Shown here one piece after another: positions 6,549-13,267 of a stretch of DNA of 14,715 bases (positions are counted from its first letter, which is position 1; the number at the start of each line of letters is the position of its first letter). Under the pieces are notes generated by a model, which had not been told where the DNA came from, made no database searches, and saw nothing but the letters and a program-made list of their open reading frames with translations. Both the position numbers and the translations under genes were made by a program. This stretch comes from an uncultured Parabacteroides sp. (GTDB taxonomy: Bacteria; Bacteroidota; Bacteroidia; Bacteroidales; Tannerellaceae): contig URGO01000077.1 of assembly GCA_900547435.1 (NCBI GenBank), positions 1 through 14,715 of the forward strand. Direction: 5' to 3'.

Positions 6549-9260
6549 ATGTACAGAGGAATAGTGCTGTTCTTTGTTTTCCTATGTATGTCGGTCGGCG
6601 TGTTTGCCCAGACACAGGAAAATGATACTGCGAAGGTTGAGCAACCGGCGGAAGTGCCGGAGATTTCTTACTCGTTGACTCCGAAGAAATATTACATCGC
6701 GGATATTAAGGTAACGGGTATTAAGAATTATGAGGATTATGTGTTGATTGGATTCTCCGGATTATCCAAAGGAGACCAGATTACTGTTCCTGGACCTGAG
6801 GTTACCTCGGCGGTAAAGGCTTTCTGGCGTCATGGATTGTTCTCTGACGTAAAGATTCTGGCAAATAAAATCGAAGGCGATTCCATTTGGCTGGAATACC
6901 AATTGAAGCAACGTCCGCGCATCTCGGAAGTGAATTACCATGGCATTAAGAAGGGAGAACGGGAGGACCTGGAGGCGAAGCTGGGTTTGAAGAAAGGTTT
7001 CCAGATTACGCCTAACGTATTGGATCGTGCCAAGATTCTTATCCAAAAGTTCTTTGACGGGAAAGGGTTTAAGAATGTGGACGTAAACATCCAACAGAAA
7101 GATGATTTGGCGCACGAGGGCGAAGTCATCCTGGATATTTACATTGACAAGCATGAAAAGACCAAGATCCACCGGATCCACTTTGAAGGGAATTTGGCGT
7201 TGAACGACCGCGAACTGAAAAAAGCAATGAAGAAGACCAACGAAAAGTTCAGCTTGTTCAACGACTGGAAGACCAGTATCCTGGAAATGTTCAGCACCAA
7301 GAAATTTACTACAGAGGAGTATGAGAACGATAAGAAAAACATCATCTCCAAATACAATGAATACGGATATCGTGACGCGGTACTCGTGGAAGATAGTGTT
7401 GTGAACTACAACGAAAAGAAAGTTGACATCTTCCTGAAAGTGGAAGAGGGGCAAAAATACTACCTGAAGGATGTGCGCTTCGTGGGAAATACCAAATACC
7501 AATCGGATTACCTGATGGCTTTGTTGGACATGAAAGCGGGTGATGTCTATAATCAGAAGAAATTGGAGGAACGTCTGACTTCGGACGAGGATGCCGTATC
7601 CAATGTCTACTTCAATAACGGTTACCTCTTCTTTAACGCCAATCCGGTGGAGGTAGATGTTGATAACGACTCGATTGCTTTGGAAATCCGTATCATCGAA
7701 GGTCCACAAGCGACTATCAACCGGGTCATCATCAATGGTAACGACCGTTTGTATGAGGATATTGTACGTCGAGAATTGCGTACCAAGCCGGGGCAATTAT
7801 TCAGTCGTGAGGATTTAATGCGTTCCGTGCGTGAAATCGCCCAAATGGGCCACTTCGACCCGGAGAATATGAATCCGCGTCCTATTCCTGATCCGGACAA
7901 CGGTACGGTGGATATTGAATATAACCTGGTATCGAAGGCAAACGACCAAATCGAGTTCTCCGCCGGTTGGGGACAAACCGGTGTCATCGGTAAGTTGAGC
8001 TTGAAGTTCACCAACTTCTCCATGAAGAACTTCCTGAATCCGAAGTCCTACAAAGGTATCATTCCGCAGGGCGAAGGACAGACCTTGACTCTCTCCGGTC
8101 AAACCAACGGACGCTACTATCAGGCGTATAGTATCTCTTTTATGGATCCGTGGTTCGGGGGTAAACGCCCGAATACGTTGTCGGTCAGCGCTTACTTCTC
8201 CAAGCAAACCGATATCAGTAGCAATTACTTGAGCGATTTGCATAGCGGATATAGCGGTTATTCTCCTTATTATGGATATGGAGGGTATCCTTATTATGGA
8301 TACGGCGGTTATGGTTACGGTTATGGCTATCCGTATGGCTATGGCGACCCCTACAACAGTTACGAGTTGGCGTTAGACCCGGACAAGTCGATTATCATGT
8401 TCGGTATCTCGGCCGGTTACGGAAAGCGTCTGAATTGGCCGGACGACTATTTCCAATTCATGGCTACGCTGAATTATCAAGTCTATAAGATGCACGATTG
8501 GGATTACTTCTTGGTAAGCAACGGTACATGCCATAACATCAACTTAGAGCTTTTGTTGCAACGTAACTCTATCGATAACCCGCTCTATACCCGTAGCGGT
8601 TCACAATTCTCCTTATCGGTAGCCGCCACTCCGCCCTACTCTTTGTTTGACGGAAAGGATTACGCTTCGATGAAAGATACTGACCCCGGTAAGTTCAAGA
8701 TGATTGAATACCACAAATGGAAGTTCAAGGCGAAAGTCTTCACTCCGCTAGCTCCGCTGACGGTAAAGCGCACGCCGGTACTGATGACCCGTGCTGAATT
8801 TGGATTCGTAGGTGCATACAATAAAGACAAACGCACACCGTTCGAGACTTTCTACGTGGGAGGTGACGGTATGAGCGGTTACTCCAGTACCTATGCGACG
8901 GAAACCATCGGTCTGCGTGGTTATGAAAACGGAAGTATCGCCGGTAACTACGGATACAACACTTATGGCTATGCTTACACGCGCCTTTCGATGGAATTGC
9001 GCTACCCGTTCATCCTGGAGCCTTCATCCACGATTTACGGATTGGCATTCGTTGAAGCCGGTAACGCATGGACAGACATGGGCAACTACAATCCGTTTGA
9101 CCTGAAACGCTCTGCCGGTGTGGGTGTCCGCATCTTCTTGCCGATGATTGGCTTGATGGGTATCGACTGGGCATATGGTTTCGACGCACCGAATTTGCCA
9201 CAAGGTACTACCGAACGAAGCGGAAGCCAGTTCCACTTCGTCATCGGTCAGGAATTTTAA
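6549..9260 (+). CDS. bamA: Outer membrane protein assembly factor BamA
   Basis: BamA inserts beta-barrel proteins into the outer membrane. The 903-residue precursor has a signal peptide (MYRGIVLFFVFLCMSVGVFA-Q), then five POTRA-like repeats at roughly 48-121, 122-203, 206-300, 303-384 and 387-462. Four of them open with a recognisable strand such as IKVTGIKN, IHFEGNLA, VRFVGNTK or VIINGNDR. The C-terminal Omp85 barrel spans about 467-903, has the loop-6 signature LRGY at 789-792 (equivalent to VRGF) and ends in the aromatic residue Phe. About 100 residues longer than E. coli BamA. The extra length comes partly from a long N-terminal linker, a longer POTRA3 (KFSLFNDWKTSILEMFSTKKF) and a Gly/Tyr-rich insert at 566-605 in the barrel. 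It is the last gene of the DUF6089-uppS-bamA run and is followed by a strong terminator. Confidence 0.96.
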   Translation: MYRGIVLFFVFLCMSVGVFAQTQENDTAKVEQPAEVPEISYSLTPKKYYIADIKVTGIKNYEDYVLIGFSGLSKGDQITVPGPEVTSAVKAFWRHGLFSDVKILANKIEGDSIWLEYQLKQRPRISEVNYHGIKKGEREDLEAKLGLKKGFQITPNVLDRAKILIQKFFDGKGFKNVDVNIQQKDDLAHEGEVILDIYIDKHEKTKIHRIHFEGNLALNDRELKKAMKKTNEKFSLFNDWKTSILEMFSTKKFTTEEYENDKKNIISKYNEYGYRDAVLVEDSVVNYNEKKVDIFLKVEEGQKYYLKDVRFVGNTKYQSDYLMALLDMKAGDVYNQKKLEERLTSDEDAVSNVYFNNGYLFFNANPVEVDVDNDSIALEIRIIEGPQATINRVIINGNDRLYEDIVRRELRTKPGQLFSREDLMRSVREIAQMGHFDPENMNPRPIPDPDNGTVDIEYNLVSKANDQIEFSAGWGQTGVIGKLSLKFTNFSMKNFLNPKSYKGIIPQGEGQTLTLSGQTNGRYYQAYSISFMDPWFGGKRPNTLSVSAYFSKQTDISSNYLSDLHSGYSGYSPYYGYGGYPYYGYGGYGYGYGYPYGYGDPYNSYELALDPDKSIIMFGISAGYGKRLNWPDDYFQFMATLNYQVYKMHDWDYFLVSNGTCHNINLELLLQRNSIDNPLYTRSGSQFSLSVAATPPYSLFDGKDYASMKDTDPGKFKMIEYHKWKFKAKVFTPLAPLTVKRTPVLMTRAEFGFVGAYNKDKRTPFETFYVGGDGMSGYSSTYATETIGLRGYENGSIAGNYGYNTYGYAYTRLSMELRYPFILEPSSTIYGLAFVEAGNAWTDMGNYNPFDLKRSAGVGVRIFLPMIGLMGIDWAYGFDAPNLPQGTTERSGSQFHFVIGQEF
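8244..8363 (+). other. Gly/Tyr-rich low-complexity insert in the BamA barrel
   Basis: Codons for residues 566-605 of BamA encode almost only Gly, Tyr, Pro and Ser, with the repeating motif YYGYGGYP and runs such as GYGYGYG. Both flanks are ordinary barrel strands (LSVSAYFSK before, IIMFGISAGYGKRL after), so the insert should be a loop; given the topology of Omp85 barrels an extracellular loop near the N-terminal strands is likely. The DNA repeats are imperfect at codon level, with TAT and TAC mixed, so this is selection at the protein level rather than recent slippage. Confidence 0.7.
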
Positions 9261-9283
9261 TAATACATTTTTCATACCGAAAG

Positions 9284-9318
9284 AAAAGGTGGCAAGCCTC
9301 GTGCTTGCCGCCTTTTTT
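9284..9318 (+). terminator. Intrinsic terminator after bamA
   Basis: The arms GGTGGCAAGC (9288-9297) and GCTTGCCGCC (9303-9312) pair completely with one G-U, around the loop CTCGT, and are followed by six T. AAAA before the stem adds pairing with the T-run. It lies 24 bases past the bamA stop codon and ends the DUF6089-uppS-bamA transcript. Confidence 0.92.
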
Positions 9319-9386
9319 CATGGGAATAAACAGAGAAACATGAAACAAAGACATATCCCGAAAAGATGAGCCTGGGGGAAGAAATA

Positions 9387-9428
9387 ATTGTTTATTGTTA
9401 ATTGTCAATTGTTAATTGTTAATTGATA
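9387..9428. repeat. Six tandem 7-bp repeats (ATTGTTA)
   Basis: Six heptamers in a row read ATTGTTT, ATTGTTA, ATTGTCA, ATTGTTA, ATTGTTA and ATTGATA, between the bamA terminator and the promoter of the first ompH gene. The array lies inside a 122-bp stretch whose ends are a perfect 9-bp inverted repeat, TGGGAATAA (9321-9329) and TTATTCCCA (9434-9442). Apart from these and the terminator, the rest of the bamA-ompH gap (9319-9450) holds nothing I recognise. Confidence 0.8.
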
Positions 9429-9450
9429 ATGGCTTATTCCCAAATATTTC

Positions 9451-9458
9451 TACATTTG
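9451..9458 (+). promoter_or_regulatory. -7 promoter element for the first ompH gene
   Basis: TACATTTG is an exact TAnnTTTG match, 36 bases before the ATG at 9494. It supports the 9494 start over the upstream in-frame candidate at 9416, which would put the promoter inside the gene. A -33 TTG at the normal spacing is not clear. Confidence 0.6.
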
Positions 9459-9493
9459 CAATCCATAGTTCTGAATTTAAAATTGGAGAGAAT

Positions 9494-10009
9494 ATGAAAA
9501 GAATGTTTTTGATAAGCTGCTTATTAGCGGTATGCGCATGGGCAGGAAACGCGCAGAAATATGCGTTGATCGATATGGAATATATCTTGAAGAATATTCC
9601 CGCTTACGAGATGACCAACGAGCAACTTAGCCAAGTGTCGAAAAAGTGGCAAAACGAGGTGGAGGCATTGCAACAGGAAGCACAGAATATGTACAAAACC
9701 TACCAGAGCGACTTGGTGTTTCTCTCAGCTGAAATGAAAAGTCAGCGCGAGGAAGAAATCGTGAAGAAAGAACAAGAGGCACAAGACCTGAAACGAAAGT
9801 ATTTCGGGGCAGACGGAGAGCTTTACAAGAAGCGTGCGAGCTTGATGAAACCCATACAAGACGAGATTTACAATGCCGTCAAAGAGATTGCCGAAGACCA
9901 AGGTTACCAGATTGTGGTAGACCGAGCCTCGGCTATGAGCATCATTTTCGCATCGCCGAAGATAGATATCAGCAATGAAGTGCTCACAAAGTTAGGATAT
10001 TCCAAATAA
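9494..10009 (+). CDS. OmpH/Skp family periplasmic chaperone (first copy)
   Basis: Skp-type chaperones hold unfolded outer-membrane proteins in the periplasm and hand them to BamA, whose gene lies just upstream. This 171-residue protein has a signal peptide (MKRMFLISCLLAVCAWAGNA-Q, cleaved after residue 20), a short beta-strand (KYALIDMEYILKNIPAY) and a long charged coiled coil (about residues 45-110: KKWQNEVEALQQEAQ... KSQREEEIVKKEQEAQ), followed by the C-terminal EIAEDQGYQIVVDRA strand typical of the family. I set the start at 9494, where the signal peptide begins and which lies downstream of the -7 element. It has its own promoter and is 70 bases from a paralogue; the two share the fold and the NAQ cleavage site but only modest sequence similarity. 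Confidence 0.9.
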   Translation: MKRMFLISCLLAVCAWAGNAQKYALIDMEYILKNIPAYEMTNEQLSQVSKKWQNEVEALQQEAQNMYKTYQSDLVFLSAEMKSQREEEIVKKEQEAQDLKRKYFGADGELYKKRASLMKPIQDEIYNAVKEIAEDQGYQIVVDRASAMSIIFASPKIDISNEVLTKLGYSK

Positions 10010-10015
10010 ATAGCT

Positions 10016-10023
10016 TACATTTG
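10016..10023 (+). promoter_or_regulatory. -7 promoter element for the second ompH gene
   Basis: TACATTTG lies six bases past the stop of the first ompH gene and is the same octamer as that gene's own -7 element. It leaves a leader of about 50 bases before the ATG at 10080. A TTA at 9992-9994, about 21 bases upstream, could be a degenerate -33. Confidence 0.55.
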
Positions 10024-10079
10024 CGGAGTTTTTACAAAAGCGGATAAACGAATAATTAATAACAATCATAAACAAGAAA

Positions 10080-10583
10080 ATGAAAAAACTTATTGCTTTA
10101 TTATTGGTGCTCCTGCCATTCGTAGGCGCAGCAAATGCTCAGGAGGCTAAAATTGCATTTGTCAATACACAAGAAGTGTTTATGGCATTGCCGGAAGTGG
10201 CAGATATGCGAAAACAAATTGATGACCTGAATGCCAATTACCAAAAGGAATTGGAAACGATGCAGAACGAATTCCAGAAGAAGTATTCTGATTTCATCGC
10301 ACAGCAGGATTCATTGACCGAAAACATCAAAGTAAGAAGAATGCAGGAAGTGGAAGACCTGAGACAGCGTATGGACAACTTCGTACAAGTCGCACAGCAG
10401 GATGTCAATAAAAAGCAGCAAGAACTGATTGCGCCTATCCAGCAAAAGATGGCAGACGCCATTAAAGCGGTAGGAACTGAGCAAGGTTATACTTACATCA
10501 TCGACCCGCAGGTATTACTTTATACAGGTCCTAACGCCATTGACGCGACTCCGTTCGTAAAGACTAAGTTAGGTTTGCAGTAA
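10080..10583 (+). CDS. OmpH/Skp family periplasmic chaperone (second copy)
   Basis: This is a 167-residue Skp/OmpH-like protein with a signal peptide (MKKLIALLLVLLPFVGAANA-Q, cleaved after residue 20). The canonical OmpH opening AKIAFVNTQEVFMALPEVADM follows, then a long helical hairpin (about residues 45-125: NYQKELETMQNEFQ... VEDLRQRMDNFVQVAQQDVN) that forms the tentacle of the trimeric chaperone. The C-terminal strand YTYIIDPQVLLY and the conserved DATPFVKTKLGL ending complete it. It is closer to the textbook family than its upstream paralogue. Its -7 element overlaps the end of that gene's region, so it can be expressed alone or by read-through. A terminator lies just behind it. Confidence 0.93.
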   Translation: MKKLIALLLVLLPFVGAANAQEAKIAFVNTQEVFMALPEVADMRKQIDDLNANYQKELETMQNEFQKKYSDFIAQQDSLTENIKVRRMQEVEDLRQRMDNFVQVAQQDVNKKQQELIAPIQQKMADAIKAVGTEQGYTYIIDPQVLLYTGPNAIDATPFVKTKLGLQ

Positions 10584-10606
10584 CTTATTGGATGATTAAT
10601 AAAAGG

Positions 10607-10645
10607 AAAGAGGGATGCGCCCCAGCGGTGCGTCCTCTTTTTTTT
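10607..10645 (+). terminator. Intrinsic terminator between ompH and murI
   Basis: The arms at 10607-10620 and 10628-10640 form about 13 pairs, with two or three G-U and one bulged G, around a 7-base loop, followed by a run of T to 10645. It lies 24 bases after the ompH stop and ends nine bases before the murI ATG. Confidence 0.88.
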
Positions 10646-10654
10646 CAAGGACAG

Positions 10655-11494
10655 ATGAACAGCTATTCTAAACAGGCGGGAGCCATCGGGATATTCGATT
10701 CCGGATACGGAGGACTGACCGTATTCGACAAGATACACGCCTTGATGCCACAATATGACTATATCTATTTGGGAGATAACGCACGTGCTCCCTACGGGCC
10801 GCGTTCGTTCGAGGTAGTCTACCGGTTCACGCGCCAAGCGGTCATGAAATTGTTCGAACAGGGATGCCAGTTAGTGATTTTAGCCTGCAACACCGCATCG
10901 GCAAAAGCACTCCGCTCCATCCAGCAACGGGACCTTCCCGAGTGGGATCCGACACGCCGCGTGTTAGGCGTCATCCGTCCGACTGTCGAACTAATGGACA
11001 AGCTCAGCCATACGAAACACGTAGGCATAGTGGGCACGACAGGTACAATTTCATCCGGATCTTATCAGATTGAATTGGCCAAGATGTTCCCTCATATCCG
11101 GGTTACCGCCGAAGCCTGCCCGATGTGGGTACCGCTGGTTGAGAACAACGAAGCGGATTCTCCCGGAGCCGATTACTTTGTGAAGCGTCATTTAGAGCAT
11201 CTCTTCGCACAGGATAGCCAAATCGACACACTGATTTTAGGATGCACGCACTATCCCTTGCTTCTAAACACAATCCGGCGTTACGTGCCGAAAGGTGTAA
11301 CCCTGCTTCCACAAGGCGAATATGTGGCGCAAAGCCTATCGGACTACCTGCATCGCCATCCGGAGATGGACGCGAAACTAACCCAACAAGGCACATGCCG
11401 GTTCCTGACAACCGAGTCGGCTGACAAATTCTCCGACACAGCATCCTTATTCCTGAACCGCCCGATACATGTTGAGCAAGTAACAATAGACTGA
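10655..11494 (+). CDS. murI: Glutamate racemase
   Basis: MurI converts L- to D-glutamate for the peptidoglycan stem peptide, in the cytoplasm and without cofactor. The 279-residue protein shows the family pattern: IGIFDSGYGGLTV with D15, LGDNARAPYG, ACNTAS with catalytic C78, and LGCTHYPLL with the second catalytic C197 and H199. The length is normal. The ATG at 10655 is preceded by AAGGA at a Shine-Dalgarno distance; the in-frame ATG at 10592 would translate straight through the terminator hairpin and is rejected. No promoter element fits between the terminator and the start, so expression probably depends on read-through from the ompH genes. The gene ends 14 bases from the convergent yccF gene. 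Confidence 0.96.
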   Translation: MNSYSKQAGAIGIFDSGYGGLTVFDKIHALMPQYDYIYLGDNARAPYGPRSFEVVYRFTRQAVMKLFEQGCQLVILACNTASAKALRSIQQRDLPEWDPTRRVLGVIRPTVELMDKLSHTKHVGIVGTTGTISSGSYQIELAKMFPHIRVTAEACPMWVPLVENNEADSPGADYFVKRHLEHLFAQDSQIDTLILGCTHYPLLLNTIRRYVPKGVTLLPQGEYVAQSLSDYLHRHPEMDAKLTQQGTCRFLTTESADKFSDTASLFLNRPIHVEQVTID

Positions 11495-11508
11495 CCCCAC
11501 GGGAAAGG

Positions 11509-11883
11509 TCAGCTCCACACAATATCCTTTCCGAAAGGAGTCAGTGCCAATCCCGCCATCTTAAAATGTTGCTTTCCGAACGGGATACCGATAATGGTAA
11601 TACACAGCAACAGTCCGAAACAGAAGTGTGTAACGCAAATCCAGAATCCACCGACAAATATCCAGATAATATTCATCAGCAGAGAAAGACATCCGCTGGA
11701 ACCTCCGTTATCTACCACCTTCCTTCCGAAAGGCCATAAAGCCAAGATACCCAATTTCAAAGTTTGTAAACCAAAAGGAATACCGATGATCGTAATCATT
11801 AATATAAGACTGGCGATCAGATATTCGAATGCGGTAAGAAAACCGCCGAAGATTAACCAGATAAGATTACCCAATGTTTTCAT
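11509..11883 (-). CDS. yccF: YccF domain-containing inner-membrane protein
   Basis: This is a 124-residue membrane protein made of two copies of one module, offset by about 65 residues. Copy 1 is NLIWLIFGGF... ITIIGIPFG (30-38) ... WPFGRKV; copy 2 is NIIWIFVGGF... ITIIGIPFG (95-103) ... TPFGKDI. The perfectly repeated ITIIGIPFG and the PFG motif after each hydrophobic pair define the YccF family, which has four predicted membrane segments and no firm function. It follows the broken M23 gene on the same strand after 53 bases, with an inverted octamer repeat between them, and no TAnnTTTG box is visible directly upstream; it may depend on the M23 promoter. If so, transcription remains possible despite the M23 frameshift. 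Confidence 0.88.
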   Translation of the reverse strand: MKTLGNLIWLIFGGFLTAFEYLIASLILMITIIGIPFGLQTLKLGILALWPFGRKVVDNGGSSGCLSLLMNIIWIFVGGFWICVTHFCFGLLLCITIIGIPFGKQHFKMAGLALTPFGKDIVWS

Positions 11884-11911
11884 ACATATATGCTTTTTTA
11901 GTTAATAAAAG

Positions 11912-11969
11912 GACGAGTAATCAAGTTAACAAGGCTTTATTTGTCAACTTGTTCCCTTGTCCCCTCGTC
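11912..11969. repeat. Facing octamer repeats between yccF and the M23 gene
   Basis: On the plus strand 11912-11935 reads as the octamers GACGAGTA, ATCAAGTT, AACAAGGC. After two bases the opposite orientation follows: TATTTGTC, AACTTGTT, CCCTTGTC, CCCTCGTC (11938-11969). The arms CAAGTTAACAA and TTGTCAACTTG pair at 10 of 11 positions, so a hairpin can form. The right arm encodes the last residues (DEGTREQVDK) of the M23 reading frame. It resembles the array at 2194-2290 in unit length and in its facing halves, though the unit sequence differs. Confidence 0.7.
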
Positions 11970-13183
11970 TACTATTTCAATAATCGTATCTCTATACTGC
12001 CGATGCAGGCTATCCAGCTCCATCAGATAACGTTGGCTGATAACCCAAAAACTATCATTCAGTTCCGGACGAATCGGTTTGGAAGGCGGTGCCTCCATAG
12101 CCAACGGATTAATCGCCTGTCCGTTTTTATAGACCCGGAAATCAAGGTGAGGACCGGTCGAAAGTCCGGTCGAACCGACATACCCGATAACCTCTCCCTG
12201 CTGGACATGCTGGCCGACCGACAAGCCCTTCGCGTAACGGCTCAGATGCATATAGGATGTAGTGTACATCGAATTATGCTTGATCTTCACCGTATTTCCT
12301 CCACCACCAGCCCAGCCTTTGGATATAACACACCTTGATGCGCACGGTTACGCTTCAATATCTGATGGAAACGCGCGTTGCTGAAACGGGAGGTAATCCG
12401 GAAGAAGTCCAACGGAGCTTTCAGGAATGCCTTGCGCAAGCTGTTCCCCTCCGTATCGAAATATTCGAAAATACTGTCTTGTGTAAAAGGAATCGCTGTA
12501 AAGCTTTTATCCTGATGCGTAAAGATGGCGGCATCCACCGAAGCGATATCCAGCGAAGTCGTATCGTCAATATAGGCTTCATTATAAATCACCTGAAAAG
12601 AATCGCCTTCTTTGATGTCAAAAAAGTCAATTTGCCAGGCATACACATCCGAAATCTTCAAGGCAAGCAGCGGAGAAGCGCCACTTTCCGCAATCACGTT
12701 CCACAGAGAAGAGTTGATTGTCCCTTCAATATATCGACGCTTCAAGGTAACGTCCTTTTCATATTCGTAAGCATGGACAGAATCTCCCGTCAAATCGATA
12801 ATGGCATAATCGGTCAGCGACTTGGCAAAAGCGATATACCGGATAGTCTGTATCGTATCCATCGTGGTCAATGTGCAATAATGCATTCCCGCCCGAATCT
12901 TGGTCGGGTCAAGCACATGCGCCGAAGCCCGGCTGATGCTATCTGCCTCCAATGCCGAAAAGCCCAGTTCCGCAAAGATGGAAGCCGGATTATCGCCCGG
13001 ATTAATGGTAAAGCGGTTGAGATTCATCGAGTCGATGCAGATTCCATACTCATAAGTATGCGGAATGGTATCAACCGGCTCACACACCGGCTCTTCCTGC
13101 GCCTTCTTAGGCTGGCAACTATTGAAACTTATCCCTAAAAACAGTCCGGCAAATGCGGACAATAAGGTTATATATTTATTCAT
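11937..13183 (-). pseudogene. M23 (LytM-type) peptidoglycan peptidase lipoprotein, disrupted by deletion and frameshift
   Basis: The gene lies in two frames. The first (13183 to 12287) gives 298 residues: a lipoprotein signal (lipobox FNSC, Cys23), a LysM/OapA-like N-terminal domain (RFTINPGDNPASIFAELGFS), a middle domain like that ahead of M23 domains, and the LytM start TSRFSNARFHQILKRNRAHQGV, after which the frame turns to nonsense and stops. The second frame continues the same domain: VISKGWAGGGGNTVKIKHNS... YMHLSRYAKG... GYVGSTGLSTGPHLDFRVYKNG, ending at 11937. The residues that normally sit between HQGV and VISKGW (about DYAAPxGTPVxAxGDG) are absent. Those include the Asp zinc ligand, so about 49-52 bp are missing near 12327-12332. 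Restored, the protein would be about 431 residues. Both parts keep good family sequence, so the loss is recent or an assembly or sequencing error. Its promoter is intact. Confidence 0.88.
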
Positions 13184-13219
13184 ATTTGACAGAAATCAAC
13201 TAATTCATCTTTAGGCGAG

Positions 13220-13250
13220 CAAATATACGGAAATAAAGATAACCGAACAA
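13220..13250 (-). promoter_or_regulatory. Promoter of the M23 gene (minus strand)
   Basis: On the minus strand TATATTTG (13227-13220) is a full TAnnTTTG match, and TTG (13250-13248) lies 20 bases upstream, giving the classical Bacteroidota promoter. The transcript would start near 13213, about 30 bases before the ATG at 13183. Confidence 0.7.
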
Positions 13251-13259
13251 TCTAATTTG

Positions 13260-13267
13260 TACCTTTG
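13260..13267 (+). promoter_or_regulatory. -7 promoter element for the MATE gene
   Basis: TACCTTTG matches TAnnTTTG and lies 28 bases before the ATG at 13296. A good -33 TTG is not seen. It diverges from the M23 promoter, whose -33 TTG lies only ten bases away, so the two share one short control region. Confidence 0.55.

Noticed and set aside
6762..7796. Open frame of 344 codons on the minus strand, opposite bamA
   Set aside because: It lies wholly inside bamA in the opposite strand, has no family motifs, and its hydrophobic composition reflects the complement of BamA codons. No promoter or independent start context is seen.
9321..9442. Insertion sequence or full MITE around the heptamer array
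   Set aside because: The end repeats are only 9 bp, no target-site duplication is visible, and a match of this size has a few percent chance in such a short AT-rich span. Kept only as a repeat observation.
11874..12338. Open frame of 154 codons on the plus strand across the octamer array and the M23 3' part
   Set aside because: It is the complement of the LytM domain and the repeat array; no domain is recognisable.
12287..12345. Programmed ribosomal frameshift in the M23 gene
   Set aside because: No slippery heptamer at the junction, and a shift alone would not restore the missing DYAAPxGTPV-type core. A deletion explains both the frame change and the missing residues.
12335..13138. Open frame of 267 codons on the plus strand, opposite the M23 gene
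   Set aside because: It is antisense to a clear lipoprotein/LytM gene, is basic and low in recognisable motifs, and has no promoter element.
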